Assembly (NCBI GenBank): GCA_035403225.1
Contig: DAONET010000030.1
Span: forward strand, 1-28,506
Source: DAIRDK01 sp035403225
Lineage (GTDB): Bacteria; Bacteroidota; Bacteroidia; Bacteroidales; FEN-979
Length of the DNA stretch: 28,506 nt
Direction of reading: 5' to 3'
This document shows positions 15,154-23,472 of the stretch, one piece after another. A program made the position numbers and the translations under genes. How positions within the stretch are numbered: the first letter of the stretch is position 1; each line of letters starts with the position of its first letter. The notes under the pieces were generated by a model, which was given only the letters and a program-made list of their open reading frames with translations, was not told the DNA's origin and did not search any database.

Positions 15154-16072
15154 TAAAGTGTTTCTTGACCAATCTTGAACCAGCGAAGGTAGTCAGGTAA
15201 TAAAGGATGTTCTTGATATTCCAACCAGCCCTGACAAAGAAAAATCGGGCTTTTTTCATATTCCCTGTCAGGTAAAAATATCTTGCCCGCGTTCCATGCA
15301 ACCGTTTGTATCCCTGTCTTACCTGACGTGGATACATATCGGAATAATGTTCCAATGTCATGAGAGAGTAATAAAAATCCAGGTCACGGTATTCCAGGTT
15401 CAGTGAAAGATTGGCGTCATCCACGTATCTGTAGTAAAGTGCTCTGCAGATTTCCACAGAACAATTACCTTCAAAAAGTTTTAATCCCCAGTCATAATCC
15501 ATCTTACCAAAATTCTCTTCAAAACGAAGATATTTCAGTGAAGAATTGAATAACACACTGCCAATATAGCTGCATTGTCCCCCTGAGGAGCGGCTCAAGG
15601 TTTTTAGAAAGGTTTCATTCTTCTTGTAACAAATTATCCCGGATTCATCAGAAGTTGTATTATGTCGATCTACCTTTCTATTTGATTCACCAAAGACTAC
15701 AATATGGCCCGAAGAAACGACCGGGGCCAGATGACTAACAGAAAGCAGGGTTATGATGCGATCGGGTAACCATTCATCATCATGATCCATGATGCAAATA
15801 AAATCACCAGTCGCCTTTTCTAAACCAATGTTTCTGCCTTTATTCGGCCCACCGGAATTTGCAGGCGTCTGGTAAAAATCGATCCCATATTCTAGTAAAA
15901 TATCAGGAGTTTGATCGGTCGAACAGTCATCAATAACAATTAGTTCTAATTCAAAATCACGGTTAATTCCATCTTGGGCGAACACAGAATTAAGTGTCCT
16001 CCGGATAGTCTTTCCCGCATTATAGGTGGTAAGAATGACAGAAATCCGAACGATTGATTTTTGATTCTCCAT
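15140..16072 (-). CDS. Family 2 glycosyltransferase (GT-A fold)
   Basis: 310 residues. The GT2 signature is complete: ISVILTTYNAGKTIRRTLNSV (10-30), ELIVIDDCSTDQT (44-55), the NKGRNIGLEKATGDFICIMDHDDEW stretch (77-101) with the metal-binding DHDD, and downstream KMDYDWGLKLFEG. It should be a cytoplasmic enzyme transferring a sugar from a nucleotide donor to a lipid-linked acceptor during polysaccharide synthesis. It is transcribed leftward from a TAnnTTTG element at 16176-16183, which would leave a leader of roughly 100 bases. It is the only recognisable glycosyltransferase in this polysaccharide region. Donor and linkage cannot be predicted. Confidence 0.9.
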   Translation of the reverse strand: MENQKSIVRISVILTTYNAGKTIRRTLNSVFAQDGINRDFELELIVIDDCSTDQTPDILLEYGIDFYQTPANSGGPNKGRNIGLEKATGDFICIMDHDDEWLPDRIITLLSVSHLAPVVSSGHIVVFGESNRKVDRHNTTSDESGIICYKKNETFLKTLSRSSGGQCSYIGSVLFNSSLKYLRFEENFGKMDYDWGLKLFEGNCSVEICRALYYRYVDDANLSLNLEYRDLDFYYSLMTLEHYSDMYPRQVRQGYKRLHGTRARYFYLTGNMKKARFFFVRAGWNIKNILYYLTTFAGSRLVKKHFTIFG

Positions 16073-16175
16073 TGCCGTAGACTGTTAGTACCCGGAAACA
16101 ATTAACCATCAATCCTTATTACCGGATTAACAAACATCATTTGATTTTCTCTGACAAATCCCAGTAACAGGTGTG

Positions 16176-16183
16176 CAAAGGTA
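16176..16183 (-). promoter_or_regulatory. -7 element for the glycosyltransferase gene
   Basis: The minus-strand reading TACCTTTG exactly matches TAnnTTTG. It lies 103 bases upstream of the ATG, so the leader would be long compared with other genes here. The remainder of the 16073-16279 gap shows no further clear element. Confidence 0.45.
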
Positions 16184-16279
16184 GAGATAAATGCAGAAAG
16201 TCAATAAACCTGAAGTATCAGGTTCTTACCGTTACAAAGTTCATCTCCTTTTCGCCTTCCATTTGGATATCCCGGATAA

Positions 16280-17692
16280 ATGCGCTTAATTTGTTTTGAG
16301 AAAAAGCAGATCATTCAGGTTACCCGTGAGAATCCTATTGTTTTTATGCAGAAAAAGATAGACTATATTCTCCATTGTTTCAAAGAGGTATTCGGGATCG
16401 ATGAATTGCCCGCCACATTAATGTATGGGACGGAAGGTGATGCTGCGATCCAAATAAAACAAGGAAATACAGCTCCGTTGATCAGGCATGAAAGGTATAT
16501 CCCGGGAGATCACCAAATCGTTTGGAAATCCTGGAAGGGAGTTCAGGTTCCTTTTTTTTTCGGAACGGATGCGGGAGATCTTGTCATCCGTTCAGGAGAT
16601 CATTTCCTCATCACCCAGGACATTTTAGCATCTGCATTTTATCTGTTGAGCGGATGGCACGAGCATTTCAGCAGCGACCGAGATGTTTTTGGGCGCTTCC
16701 CGTTTTCATCCAGCCTATCGTATCGATTGAACATTACCGGGACACCTGTTGTCAATTACTATTTTGACATTCTGAAGACTATAATGGAACAGGCCTCAGG
16801 GAAACCGCTAATAAATCCGACTTGGGAAGGGAAGCCCTATGTTTTATGCCTGACACATGATATCGATACCTGTGAAAGCGCCTGGTTAGAAGGAAGTAGG
16901 TATTCTCTCCGAAAGGGAGATATACTTACTCCGTTGATTTTGCTTGTGAAGAAGATGCTTGGCAAGGACGGCTGGTTTAATTTTGACGAGATCATTCAGA
17001 TTGAGCAATATTTTGGGGCAAGTTCGACTTTTTTCTTTTTGGCCACATCAATACCAAACCTGGGCATTAAAAATGCCGATTATACTCTTGACTGCCCAAG
17101 GCTGAGAAAGATACAGCGATTAATTTCCCAATCAGGAAGCGAAACAGGCATCCACGGCAGCACTGGCACTTCCAATGACCCCGGACGTCTGCGGGCCGAG
17201 ATAGATAGCTTCAGGAGCCCGGTTATTGGGAACAGGTTTCATTTCTTGCTATATCAGCCGGATAAAACAGGGAAGGTGCTTGATGACAGCGGATTGACCT
17301 ATGACAGCTCTCTCGGATTTGCCGAGATGCCCGGCTTCAGAAACTCTTTTTGTTTCCCGTTCCATCCATGGGATATCACCAACGACAGGCCGTTCAAACA
17401 CACAGAAATTCCGCTTGTTTTGATGGATGGCACACTCCGAAAGTACAATAATCTGAAGCCATCAGAAGCTATGACAATGGTTTATCCATTACTGAACGAG
17501 GTCAAAAAATTTAACGGTTGCATGACGATTCTATGGCACAATACCCATTTTTCAAAATATAAATACCCCGGGTGGAAAGAGGTATATTTTAAAATTGTCG
17601 AGACAGCTGCCAATGAAAATGCCGGATTATTATCTTGCAGAAAGTTGTTAGACCTTTTTTCCATGAGAAACCACATAGCCTCAAAGTTATAA
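16280..17692 (+). CDS. Polysaccharide deacetylase-like protein with DUF7033-type N-terminus
   Basis: 470 residues. The C-terminal half is a NodB-like (carbohydrate esterase 4) fold: VLCLTHDIDTCES (188-200) carries the catalytic Asp-Asp motif 1. STFFFLATSIPN follows, then TGIHGSTGTSN with His292 as motif 2, the LTYDSSLGFAEMPGFRNSFCFPFHPWD arginine loop region, and MTILWHN near the end. The N-terminal 180 residues resemble the DUF7033 domain that precedes such deacetylases in Bacteroidota. Metal-dependent removal of acetyl groups from a surface or cell-wall glycan is the likely activity. Motif 2 is His-Gly-Ser rather than the classic H-x-x-x-H, so metal binding may differ. No signal peptide is seen, suggesting cytoplasmic action. 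It heads a three-gene operon. Confidence 0.78.
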   Translation: MRLICFEKKQIIQVTRENPIVFMQKKIDYILHCFKEVFGIDELPATLMYGTEGDAAIQIKQGNTAPLIRHERYIPGDHQIVWKSWKGVQVPFFFGTDAGDLVIRSGDHFLITQDILASAFYLLSGWHEHFSSDRDVFGRFPFSSSLSYRLNITGTPVVNYYFDILKTIMEQASGKPLINPTWEGKPYVLCLTHDIDTCESAWLEGSRYSLRKGDILTPLILLVKKMLGKDGWFNFDEIIQIEQYFGASSTFFFLATSIPNLGIKNADYTLDCPRLRKIQRLISQSGSETGIHGSTGTSNDPGRLRAEIDSFRSPVIGNRFHFLLYQPDKTGKVLDDSGLTYDSSLGFAEMPGFRNSFCFPFHPWDITNDRPFKHTEIPLVLMDGTLRKYNNLKPSEAMTMVYPLLNEVKKFNGCMTILWHNTHFSKYKYPGWKEVYFKIVETAANENAGLLSCRKLLDLFSMRNHIASKL

Positions 17693-17705
17693 TTACAATC
17701 TCGTG

Positions 17706-18257
17706 ATGCTCATGAAAAAATTTATGTTAAAAGTGCTTCGTCGGATGTTTGCATCTGAAACGCTATTATTGTATAGAAGTCATTCTCTTACCGGTCAAAC
17801 ATCTCCTACTGAAATAAAGATGGCAACACCGGAAAACATCAATGATGTCTTATTTTTTGATTCACGAACCAACGTGGAGAAATTTCAAAGATTTCTAGCC
17901 CATGGTGACTCCGGATATCTTGCATATCTTGGTGAAACTTGTGTTCACCGGTCGTGGGTAAAATGTGTTCCGGAAAAAGTATTTTTACATTGGGCGTTAC
18001 CCATGGAATTACAAGAAAATGAAGCTTATATCCATTTTTGTGAAACAGCACCCATGGCAAGAGGAAAAAATATCTTTGCACATGTACTGAGCCGTATCAG
18101 TGAAGAATACCAACACTGCAATAATGTCTATATTTGCGTCAATAATAAAAACAAGGCCTCCATCCGCAGTATTGAGAAAGCCGGTTATGTAAAGATCAAA
18201 AGTTACCGAATTATCGCCTTGGCAAACAGCTTAATCTATAAAAATGAACGTGGATAA
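17706..18257 (+). CDS. GNAT-family N-acetyltransferase
   Basis: 183 residues from the ATG at 17706. An in-frame GTG at 17703 and an ATG at 17712 are alternatives. The protein shows the late GNAT core: EAYIHFCETAPMARGKNIFAHVLSRISEE, where ARGKNIF corresponds to the acetyl-CoA-binding R/Q-x-x-G-x-G/A loop, and then NNVYICVNNKNKASIRSIEKAGYVKI, the usual strand 6/helix 4 block. The N-terminal half is diverged, with a possible FDSRTNVEKFQRFL substrate region. It starts 13 bases after the deacetylase stop and overlaps the next gene by 14 bases, so the three are likely co-translated. Acylation of an amino sugar or amino acid substituent of the glycan is inferred from context only. Confidence 0.75.
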   Translation: MLMKKFMLKVLRRMFASETLLLYRSHSLTGQTSPTEIKMATPENINDVLFFDSRTNVEKFQRFLAHGDSGYLAYLGETCVHRSWVKCVPEKVFLHWALPMELQENEAYIHFCETAPMARGKNIFAHVLSRISEEYQHCNNVYICVNNKNKASIRSIEKAGYVKIKSYRIIALANSLIYKNERG

Positions 18258-19197
18258 GGACACCTATCGGAAATTTTGCAGGGAGACATCTCAACTTTCA
18301 GTTTTCATTCGAGACTGGTGGTTGGATGCTGTTTGTGGCGAAGATAACTGGGATGTTGTTCTTGAAGAGAAAAACCAGACAATCATAACCGCTCTTCCGT
18401 TTTATAAAGTAAAAAAAGGAATGTTTAAGGGTATCACCCTTCCCCCTTTAACGCCACACCTGGGTCCTTATATTTTTTATCCTCCGGACCAGAAATATTC
18501 CTCAAAGCTCTCCTATGAGAAAGAAATCATGAGCAACCTGATTGAAAAACTCCCCAGGTTCGATTTTTTCGTTCAGTCATTTTCGCCATCCTTCACTAAT
18601 TGGTTGCCATTTTACTGGAAGGGTTTTCTACAAACCACCAGGTACACGTATATCCTCGATGACCTTACCGATCCTGACCGGCTGATCAGTGATTTCAGTC
18701 ATGAAAAAAGGAAGAACCTTAAACGGGCAGAACAAATTTTAACAGTTCGTTCAGACTGGACACCGGATGAATTCTATACACATCATAAATCCTCTCTCGC
18801 CAAAACCGGACAAAAGATCAATTACTCGCCTGAACTATTCCGGAGGATAGTGCAAGCAGCCATGGAGCATCATGCAGGAAGGATTGTTTATGCCATTGAT
18901 GAAAAAGGGGTCGTTCATGGTGCTTTGTTTATCGTTTGGGATGAAAACTCAGGTTACGACCTTGTAAGTACCATTGATCCCGATCTGAGATCAAGCGGCT
19001 CGATTGCACTCCTCATTAAAGAGATGCTCATTTATCTTTCTTCCAGAACTAAATCTTTCGATTTTGAAGGGAGCATGATCGAAAATGTGGAAAACTCATT
19101 TCGTCATTTTGGAGCCAAACAGATACCCTATTTCAAAATCATGAAATACAACTCAATGATCCTCAGAATTATTAAGGGAATTCGTCACAATGCTTAA
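18244..19197 (+). CDS. FemAB/BioF2-like acyltransferase (GNAT superfamily)
   Basis: 317 residues with the two-lobed architecture of FemAB/BioF2-like proteins. Early WWLDAVCGEDNWDVVLEEKN and ITALPFYKVKKGMFKGITLPPLTPHLGPYI segments are followed by a linker with FSHEKRKNLKRAEQ (about 150-163), then GRIVYAIDEKGVVHGALFIVWDENSGYDLVS and the C-terminal FDFEGSMIENVENSFRHFGAKQIPYFKI. These match the PF13480-type acetyltransferase domain. Family members transfer amino acids to peptidoglycan or acyl groups to sugars. Next to a deacetylase and a GNAT protein, a job in modifying a deacetylated amino sugar is plausible. It ends the operon; an independent promoter for the following gene lies 35 bases downstream. 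Confidence 0.8.
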   Translation: MNVDKDTYRKFCRETSQLSVFIRDWWLDAVCGEDNWDVVLEEKNQTIITALPFYKVKKGMFKGITLPPLTPHLGPYIFYPPDQKYSSKLSYEKEIMSNLIEKLPRFDFFVQSFSPSFTNWLPFYWKGFLQTTRYTYILDDLTDPDRLISDFSHEKRKNLKRAEQILTVRSDWTPDEFYTHHKSSLAKTGQKINYSPELFRRIVQAAMEHHAGRIVYAIDEKGVVHGALFIVWDENSGYDLVSTIDPDLRSSGSIALLIKEMLIYLSSRTKSFDFEGSMIENVENSFRHFGAKQIPYFKIMKYNSMILRIIKGIRHNA

Positions 19198-19232
19198 AAA
19201 AATTCGTATTGAATAATATTTAAAACTTTTAT

Positions 19233-19240
19233 TATCTTTG
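19233..19240 (+). promoter_or_regulatory. -7 element (with possible -33 TTG) for the large FISUMP protein
   Basis: TATCTTTG exactly matches TAnnTTTG. A TTG at 19209-19211 sits 21 bases upstream and may be the -33 element. The surroundings are very AT-rich. The start codon follows 25 bases downstream of the element. Confidence 0.6.
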
Positions 19241-19265
19241 ACAATAGCTCTTTTTCGGCGAATAA

Positions 19266-22200
19266 ATGTCAAAACGATTAATATTTTCATTTTTTCTCCT
19301 CATGATCCTGGCTCGATTGGCAACCAGTCAGTCCTTGCCAGTTGTCAATTTTATATCTCCTGATTCCATCTGTACTGGGGACGCAGTAAACATCACAAAC
19401 CTTACAACCGGAGGATCAACCTACTACTGGAACTTCTGTTCTGGCAACACCAGTTACAATCCAAGCGGGGTTAATATTGGGAATCCCGGGAATGTGCTTA
19501 ACCCGCCCGTTTATATTTCTTTAGCTAAAGACGGGAACACCTGTTATTCTTTCATAACGGTTCAGGCAGCTCAGGCTGTTGTCAGGTATAATCACGGCTC
19601 AAGTTTCAATAATTACCCTATTTCCTGGACTAATTACGTAAACCCCGCCATGCTATCTGACAGTATAGAAGGGGTAAAGGTCAAGTATGACAATGGAAAT
19701 TGGTATGTATTTATTTGCAATAACAACAAATTAACCAGGTTGGATTTTGGAAATTCTTTAGCTAACGTACCCACTTGGACACAAGTCGGGCCGTTTCCTG
19801 TTCTGTTAATGTCACATTGTATTGAAATACTTCGCGAAGGCTCTAATTGGGTCGCCTTTGTCACCAATACTACCGGCAATAAATTAGCCAGATTAGATTT
19901 TGGGAATAGCCTTTCAAACACTCCTTCCTGGGTAAACCTTGGGACAGTTGGCGGCATGAATATGCCAGCAGCTTTTAGTATGGTAAATGAAAATAATTCC
20001 TGGTACATGATTGTCGCCAATTTTGGGAATAAAACGCTTACCAGGCTTTCCTTCGGCCCCTCCCTGTTCAATCTTCCAACAGGTGAGAATCTGGGCACCG
20101 TAGTCAGTCCGATCAATATGTGTGGGATTACATTGATCCATGACTGCAATGTTACAAATGGGTTCTTGGCAAATTATGTCCCGATCGGTACATCCACAAA
20201 TATGTTATACAGGCTGAATTTTCCAAATGGCATTGCAGGGCCTGTTACAGGAACCGGATTAGGAAATATTGGAAATTTAGACCGTCCTGGTCATTTCTCT
20301 GAGATTTTTCGTCAAAATGATAGTCTTTTTGTTTATGTCACCAACCTAAGCTATTCTTCCCCTTCCTTGACCCGTCTGTTTTTCCCGACATGTACCAACT
20401 CATCCATTCCTTCTTCTACCTTATATACCCCGCCTCCATTTTCATACAATCAGCCTGGAACATACAACATTAACCTGATTGTTAATGAAGGCACATCCAC
20501 TCAGGTTCAATTGTGTAAAGATATCGTTGTAGGTATTTCTCCGGTTGTCTCCCTTGGTATTGACCGGTCCATCTGCCCGGGGACAACCACCACCATCGAT
20601 GCCGGCGCCGGATTCTCCGGTTATCTTTGGTCTACAGGAGCCACCACACGGACCATCACTGTCGGGAATGCAGGCAACTATTGGGTCAGGGTTTCGAAAT
20701 CCGGATGCTATGACTATGATACGATCGGAATTTCTGTTTATCCTCCCGTTTCCCTCAATATCGGGCAGGATACTACTGTTTGTCAGGGGCAATCTTACAC
20801 CTTCGATGCAGGAGCCTGCGCCGGATGCAGCTATGTCTGGAGCAACCTTACATCAGGTCTTCCGAATATAGGAACTGGCCCGACGTATACAACGGGAACT
20901 CCGGCTACGTATATGGTGACAAAAACCAGCGCAAATTACTGCAGTAAAAAAGATACGGCGACATTATTCACAACTCCGGCGCCGATCATTACCCTCTTCC
21001 CGCTTTCTTCGACGATCTGTTCGGGTAGTACCACTAACATTGTTCTTACTGCGAATCAGCCCGGGACAACCTTCACATGGACTGCTTCCCTTATATCAGG
21101 TGACATTACTGGTTTTAGCAACGGTAGCGGGAGCGTGATAAACCAAACATTATTTAACACGGGATTGGTCCCGGGAACAGTCAGATACACCATCACCCCT
21201 CATCTGGGCAACTGCGATGGTTCGCCGGTAAACTATACCATGACTGTCAATCCCGCACCCATCCTGACAAATTTTCCCCTCGGGGATTCCATCTGCACAG
21301 GCAGTACAATCAATATCGTTTTACAGGCCTCCATCAGCGGGTCCACGTTCACCTGGACCGCCTCCGGCAGTTCTCCCTTCCTGTCAGGGTTTTCTTCCGG
21401 ATCAGGTCCTGTTATCTCCCAAACCATTTTGAACTCCGGTTCATCCCCGGCAGTAGTAACCTATCACATTATTCCCTCCGCATTGGGGTGCAATGGCCCT
21501 CCGTCTGAATACCGGGTTTACGTTAAGCCAGCGCCAGATCTTTTTGTCACCCCCGATTCTCTTTCAATTTGCACGGACGCCCAGACCAATGTTACTCTTT
21601 CTTCCAATGTAACTGGGGCCATCTTTACGTGGGTTGCCACCGGATCATCGGCTCAGGTCAGCGGTTTCTCTTCCGGTTCCGGAAATCTGATCTCGCAGAC
21701 ACTCGAAAATTCAGGATCTTCTGTAGAATCGGTAATCTATGCCATTTCCACCCAGGCTGCAGGATGTCCCGGAAGCGTCGATACTGCGCTGGTCAGGGTG
21801 TTTCCCGTTTCCCATGTTGGCATCTTCCCCTCCTTCCTTTCCCTATGTTCAGGCGAAGAGGCCGTGATTGCCCTTTCTTCTTCAGTCTCTCCCGCCAGTT
21901 TTTCATGGACTGCCAGTGGCTCTAGTCCAACGCTGAGTGGATTCTCAGACGGGACAGGCGATACCGTCCGCCAACAGTTGTTCAACTCAGCTTTCGTTGT
22001 TGACACGGTGACTTATATCATTACTTCATCCACGAATGGATGTCCCGGAGATACTAGTTCTTGCATTGTTTCTGTCAAACCGCTACCATCTGTCTCCTTT
22101 TCCCCATCGACTCTTTTCATTTGCTCCGGGGCGTCAACCCAAATTGGGATTACTTCCCCGGTTCAGGGTTCTTCCTATTCCTGGACCTGCGATCCATCAT

Positions 22201-23444
22201 CCGTAAATCTGTCCGGATTTCAACAGGATTCCGGAACATTGATCGCAGATACGATAGTGAATTCAGGGTTTACTACAGAGTCGGTGACCTATCATGTTTC
22301 CGTTGTCGCCAATGGATGCTTTGGGGCTACCAGTGATTACCCTGTCACAGTGTTCCCTTTACCGGATCTGGTAATGACCCCCGGATTGTCTGCAATCTGT
22401 TCCGGAAATTTTTCAGACATCACCCTGCAAAGCCATGTTGCCGGAACCATATTTGCATGGACAGCAGGATCAGGGTCGCCTTTAATTACCGGTTATTCCG
22501 ATGGGGCAGGAGGTCTGATCCACCAGCAACTTTTTAATGCAGGCACTCTCTCCGGAACCGTCAATTACGTAGTCACTACATTTTCAAACGGTTGTGCAGG
22601 CACCGACAGTTCTGCTGTTGTCACGGTTGAGACCAACCCCATCGTGACCTTTCCTGTTTGTTTTGATACAATAACCACCCTGACCGCAAAACCCATTTTG
22701 CTGAAAGGAGGCAATCCTCCGGGTGGCAGCTATTCCGGTCCGGGAGTTAACACACTGGCAGCAACCTTTTCCCCGGCAACTGCCGGACCTGGATCATCTC
22801 TCATAACTTATCAATATACCAAAGTGAACGGTTGTTCGAATTCAGCGTCCAGAACCATCAAGGTAGTCTCTTCCCCTGTTTTCACATGTGGCAATAACAT
22901 GACCGATGTCCGGAACGGCAAGATTTATCCGACGGTCATGTTGGCCGGCAAATGCTGGCTGGCTAAAAATCTCGATTACGGAAACGCTATCCTCTCCAGC
23001 CAATCACAACGTGATAACTGCCAGGTAGAAAAATATTGTTTCGAAGACAATGTATCAAACTGTTTGCTTTCCGGAGGACTTTATCAATGGGATGAATTGA
23101 TGAATTATCAGGATGCTGCCGGGAGTCAGGGTCTATGCCCACCGGGATGGCATGTCCCTGCCGAACCGGAATGGCAATCTCTGTTCAATTTATACGTCAA
23201 CAATGCCTTCGCAGGAAAGCCGTTGCTTTACACCGGATATTCCGGATTTAATGCGCTAATCCCGGGGATGGGGTTTTTTAACAGAAGTTCGGATTTCCAC
23301 GGTTTCGCCACCTTCCTCTGGACATCAACCCCCCATGGCGGAATGAAAGCCTGGGCCCACGGAATGAACAACTTCAACTATGGCGTTTCCTTTTATCCCT
23401 CTTTCCGGGCGAATGCTTTCTCTGTAAGATGCAGCAGGGATTAG
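19266..23444 (+). CDS. Large exported multi-repeat protein with Ig-like array and C-terminal FISUMP domain
   Basis: 1392 residues with a signal peptide (about 1-21, cleavage near ATSQ). Order of parts: a PKD-like start with ICTGDAVNITN; five propeller-like repeats at about 143-376, each with a LTRLDFGNSL-type strand; a closing PKD-like strand; two Ig-like modules (about 427-570) of the ICPGTTTTIDAG and VCQGQSYTFDAG kind; six tandem 92-residue modules (571-1122); a short spacer domain (1123-1203); and a FISUMP domain (about 1210-1390). The FISUMP part shows GKIYPTVMLAGKCWLAKNLDYG, LYQWDELMNYQ, GLCPPGWHVPAEPEW and a terminal FSVRCS. No type A T9SS sorting signal is seen. It is likely a surface or secreted adhesin-like or sensor protein; that role is inferred. 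An independent TAnnTTTG promoter suggests a single-gene transcript. Confidence 0.88.
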   Translation: MSKRLIFSFFLLMILARLATSQSLPVVNFISPDSICTGDAVNITNLTTGGSTYYWNFCSGNTSYNPSGVNIGNPGNVLNPPVYISLAKDGNTCYSFITVQAAQAVVRYNHGSSFNNYPISWTNYVNPAMLSDSIEGVKVKYDNGNWYVFICNNNKLTRLDFGNSLANVPTWTQVGPFPVLLMSHCIEILREGSNWVAFVTNTTGNKLARLDFGNSLSNTPSWVNLGTVGGMNMPAAFSMVNENNSWYMIVANFGNKTLTRLSFGPSLFNLPTGENLGTVVSPINMCGITLIHDCNVTNGFLANYVPIGTSTNMLYRLNFPNGIAGPVTGTGLGNIGNLDRPGHFSEIFRQNDSLFVYVTNLSYSSPSLTRLFFPTCTNSSIPSSTLYTPPPFSYNQPGTYNINLIVNEGTSTQVQLCKDIVVGISPVVSLGIDRSICPGTTTTIDAGAGFSGYLWSTGATTRTITVGNAGNYWVRVSKSGCYDYDTIGISVYPPVSLNIGQDTTVCQGQSYTFDAGACAGCSYVWSNLTSGLPNIGTGPTYTTGTPATYMVTKTSANYCSKKDTATLFTTPAPIITLFPLSSTICSGSTTNIVLTANQPGTTFTWTASLISGDITGFSNGSGSVINQTLFNTGLVPGTVRYTITPHLGNCDGSPVNYTMTVNPAPILTNFPLGDSICTGSTINIVLQASISGSTFTWTASGSSPFLSGFSSGSGPVISQTILNSGSSPAVVTYHIIPSALGCNGPPSEYRVYVKPAPDLFVTPDSLSICTDAQTNVTLSSNVTGAIFTWVATGSSAQVSGFSSGSGNLISQTLENSGSSVESVIYAISTQAAGCPGSVDTALVRVFPVSHVGIFPSFLSLCSGEEAVIALSSSVSPASFSWTASGSSPTLSGFSDGTGDTVRQQLFNSAFVVDTVTYIITSSTNGCPGDTSSCIVSVKPLPSVSFSPSTLFICSGASTQIGITSPVQGSSYSWTCDPSSVNLSGFQQDSGTLIADTIVNSGFTTESVTYHVSVVANGCFGATSDYPVTVFPLPDLVMTPGLSAICSGNFSDITLQSHVAGTIFAWTAGSGSPLITGYSDGAGGLIHQQLFNAGTLSGTVNYVVTTFSNGCAGTDSSAVVTVETNPIVTFPVCFDTITTLTAKPILLKGGNPPGGSYSGPGVNTLAATFSPATAGPGSSLITYQYTKVNGCSNSASRTIKVVSSPVFTCGNNMTDVRNGKIYPTVMLAGKCWLAKNLDYGNAILSSQSQRDNCQVEKYCFEDNVSNCLLSGGLYQWDELMNYQDAAGSQGLCPPGWHVPAEPEWQSLFNLYVNNAFAGKPLLYTGYSGFNALIPGMGFFNRSSDFHGFATFLWTSTPHGGMKAWAHGMNNFNYGVSFYPSFRANAFSVRCSRD
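20976..22631 (+). repeat. Six in-register tandem repeats of exactly 276 bases (92 residues)
   Basis: Within the FISUMP protein, residues 571-1122 divide into six modules of exactly 92 residues each, starting at 571, 663, 755, 847, 939 and 1031. Every module has Cys at position 15 (ICSG-like), Trp at position 35 (FTWTASGS-like) and Cys at position 80 (NGCPG-like), and opens with Pro-x-Pro or Pro-x-x. The DNA copies have diverged well beyond near-identity, so recent unequal crossing-over is not evident, yet length is strictly kept. The Cys-Trp-Cys pattern fits an Ig-type beta sandwich with a core disulfide. Confidence 0.93.
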
Positions 23445-23472
23445 ATATACCTGCACCGGTAATGGTTTATCT

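Noticed and set aside
12563..19265. Insertion sequence, integrase or toxin-antitoxin genes near the tmRNA
   Set aside because: All reading frames are accounted for by polysaccharide-type genes. No transposase or recombinase motif and no copy of the tmRNA 3' end was seen by eye.
21569..21925. 118-codon alternative frame with many Cys/His/Arg residues inside the repeat array
   Set aside because: A frame shadow of the strongly supported 1392-residue protein, with no start context or domain.
20976..22631. Tandem array considered as a CRISPR or DNA-level satellite
   Set aside because: The period is 276 bases in frame within one coding sequence, and the copies are diverged; it is a protein-domain array.
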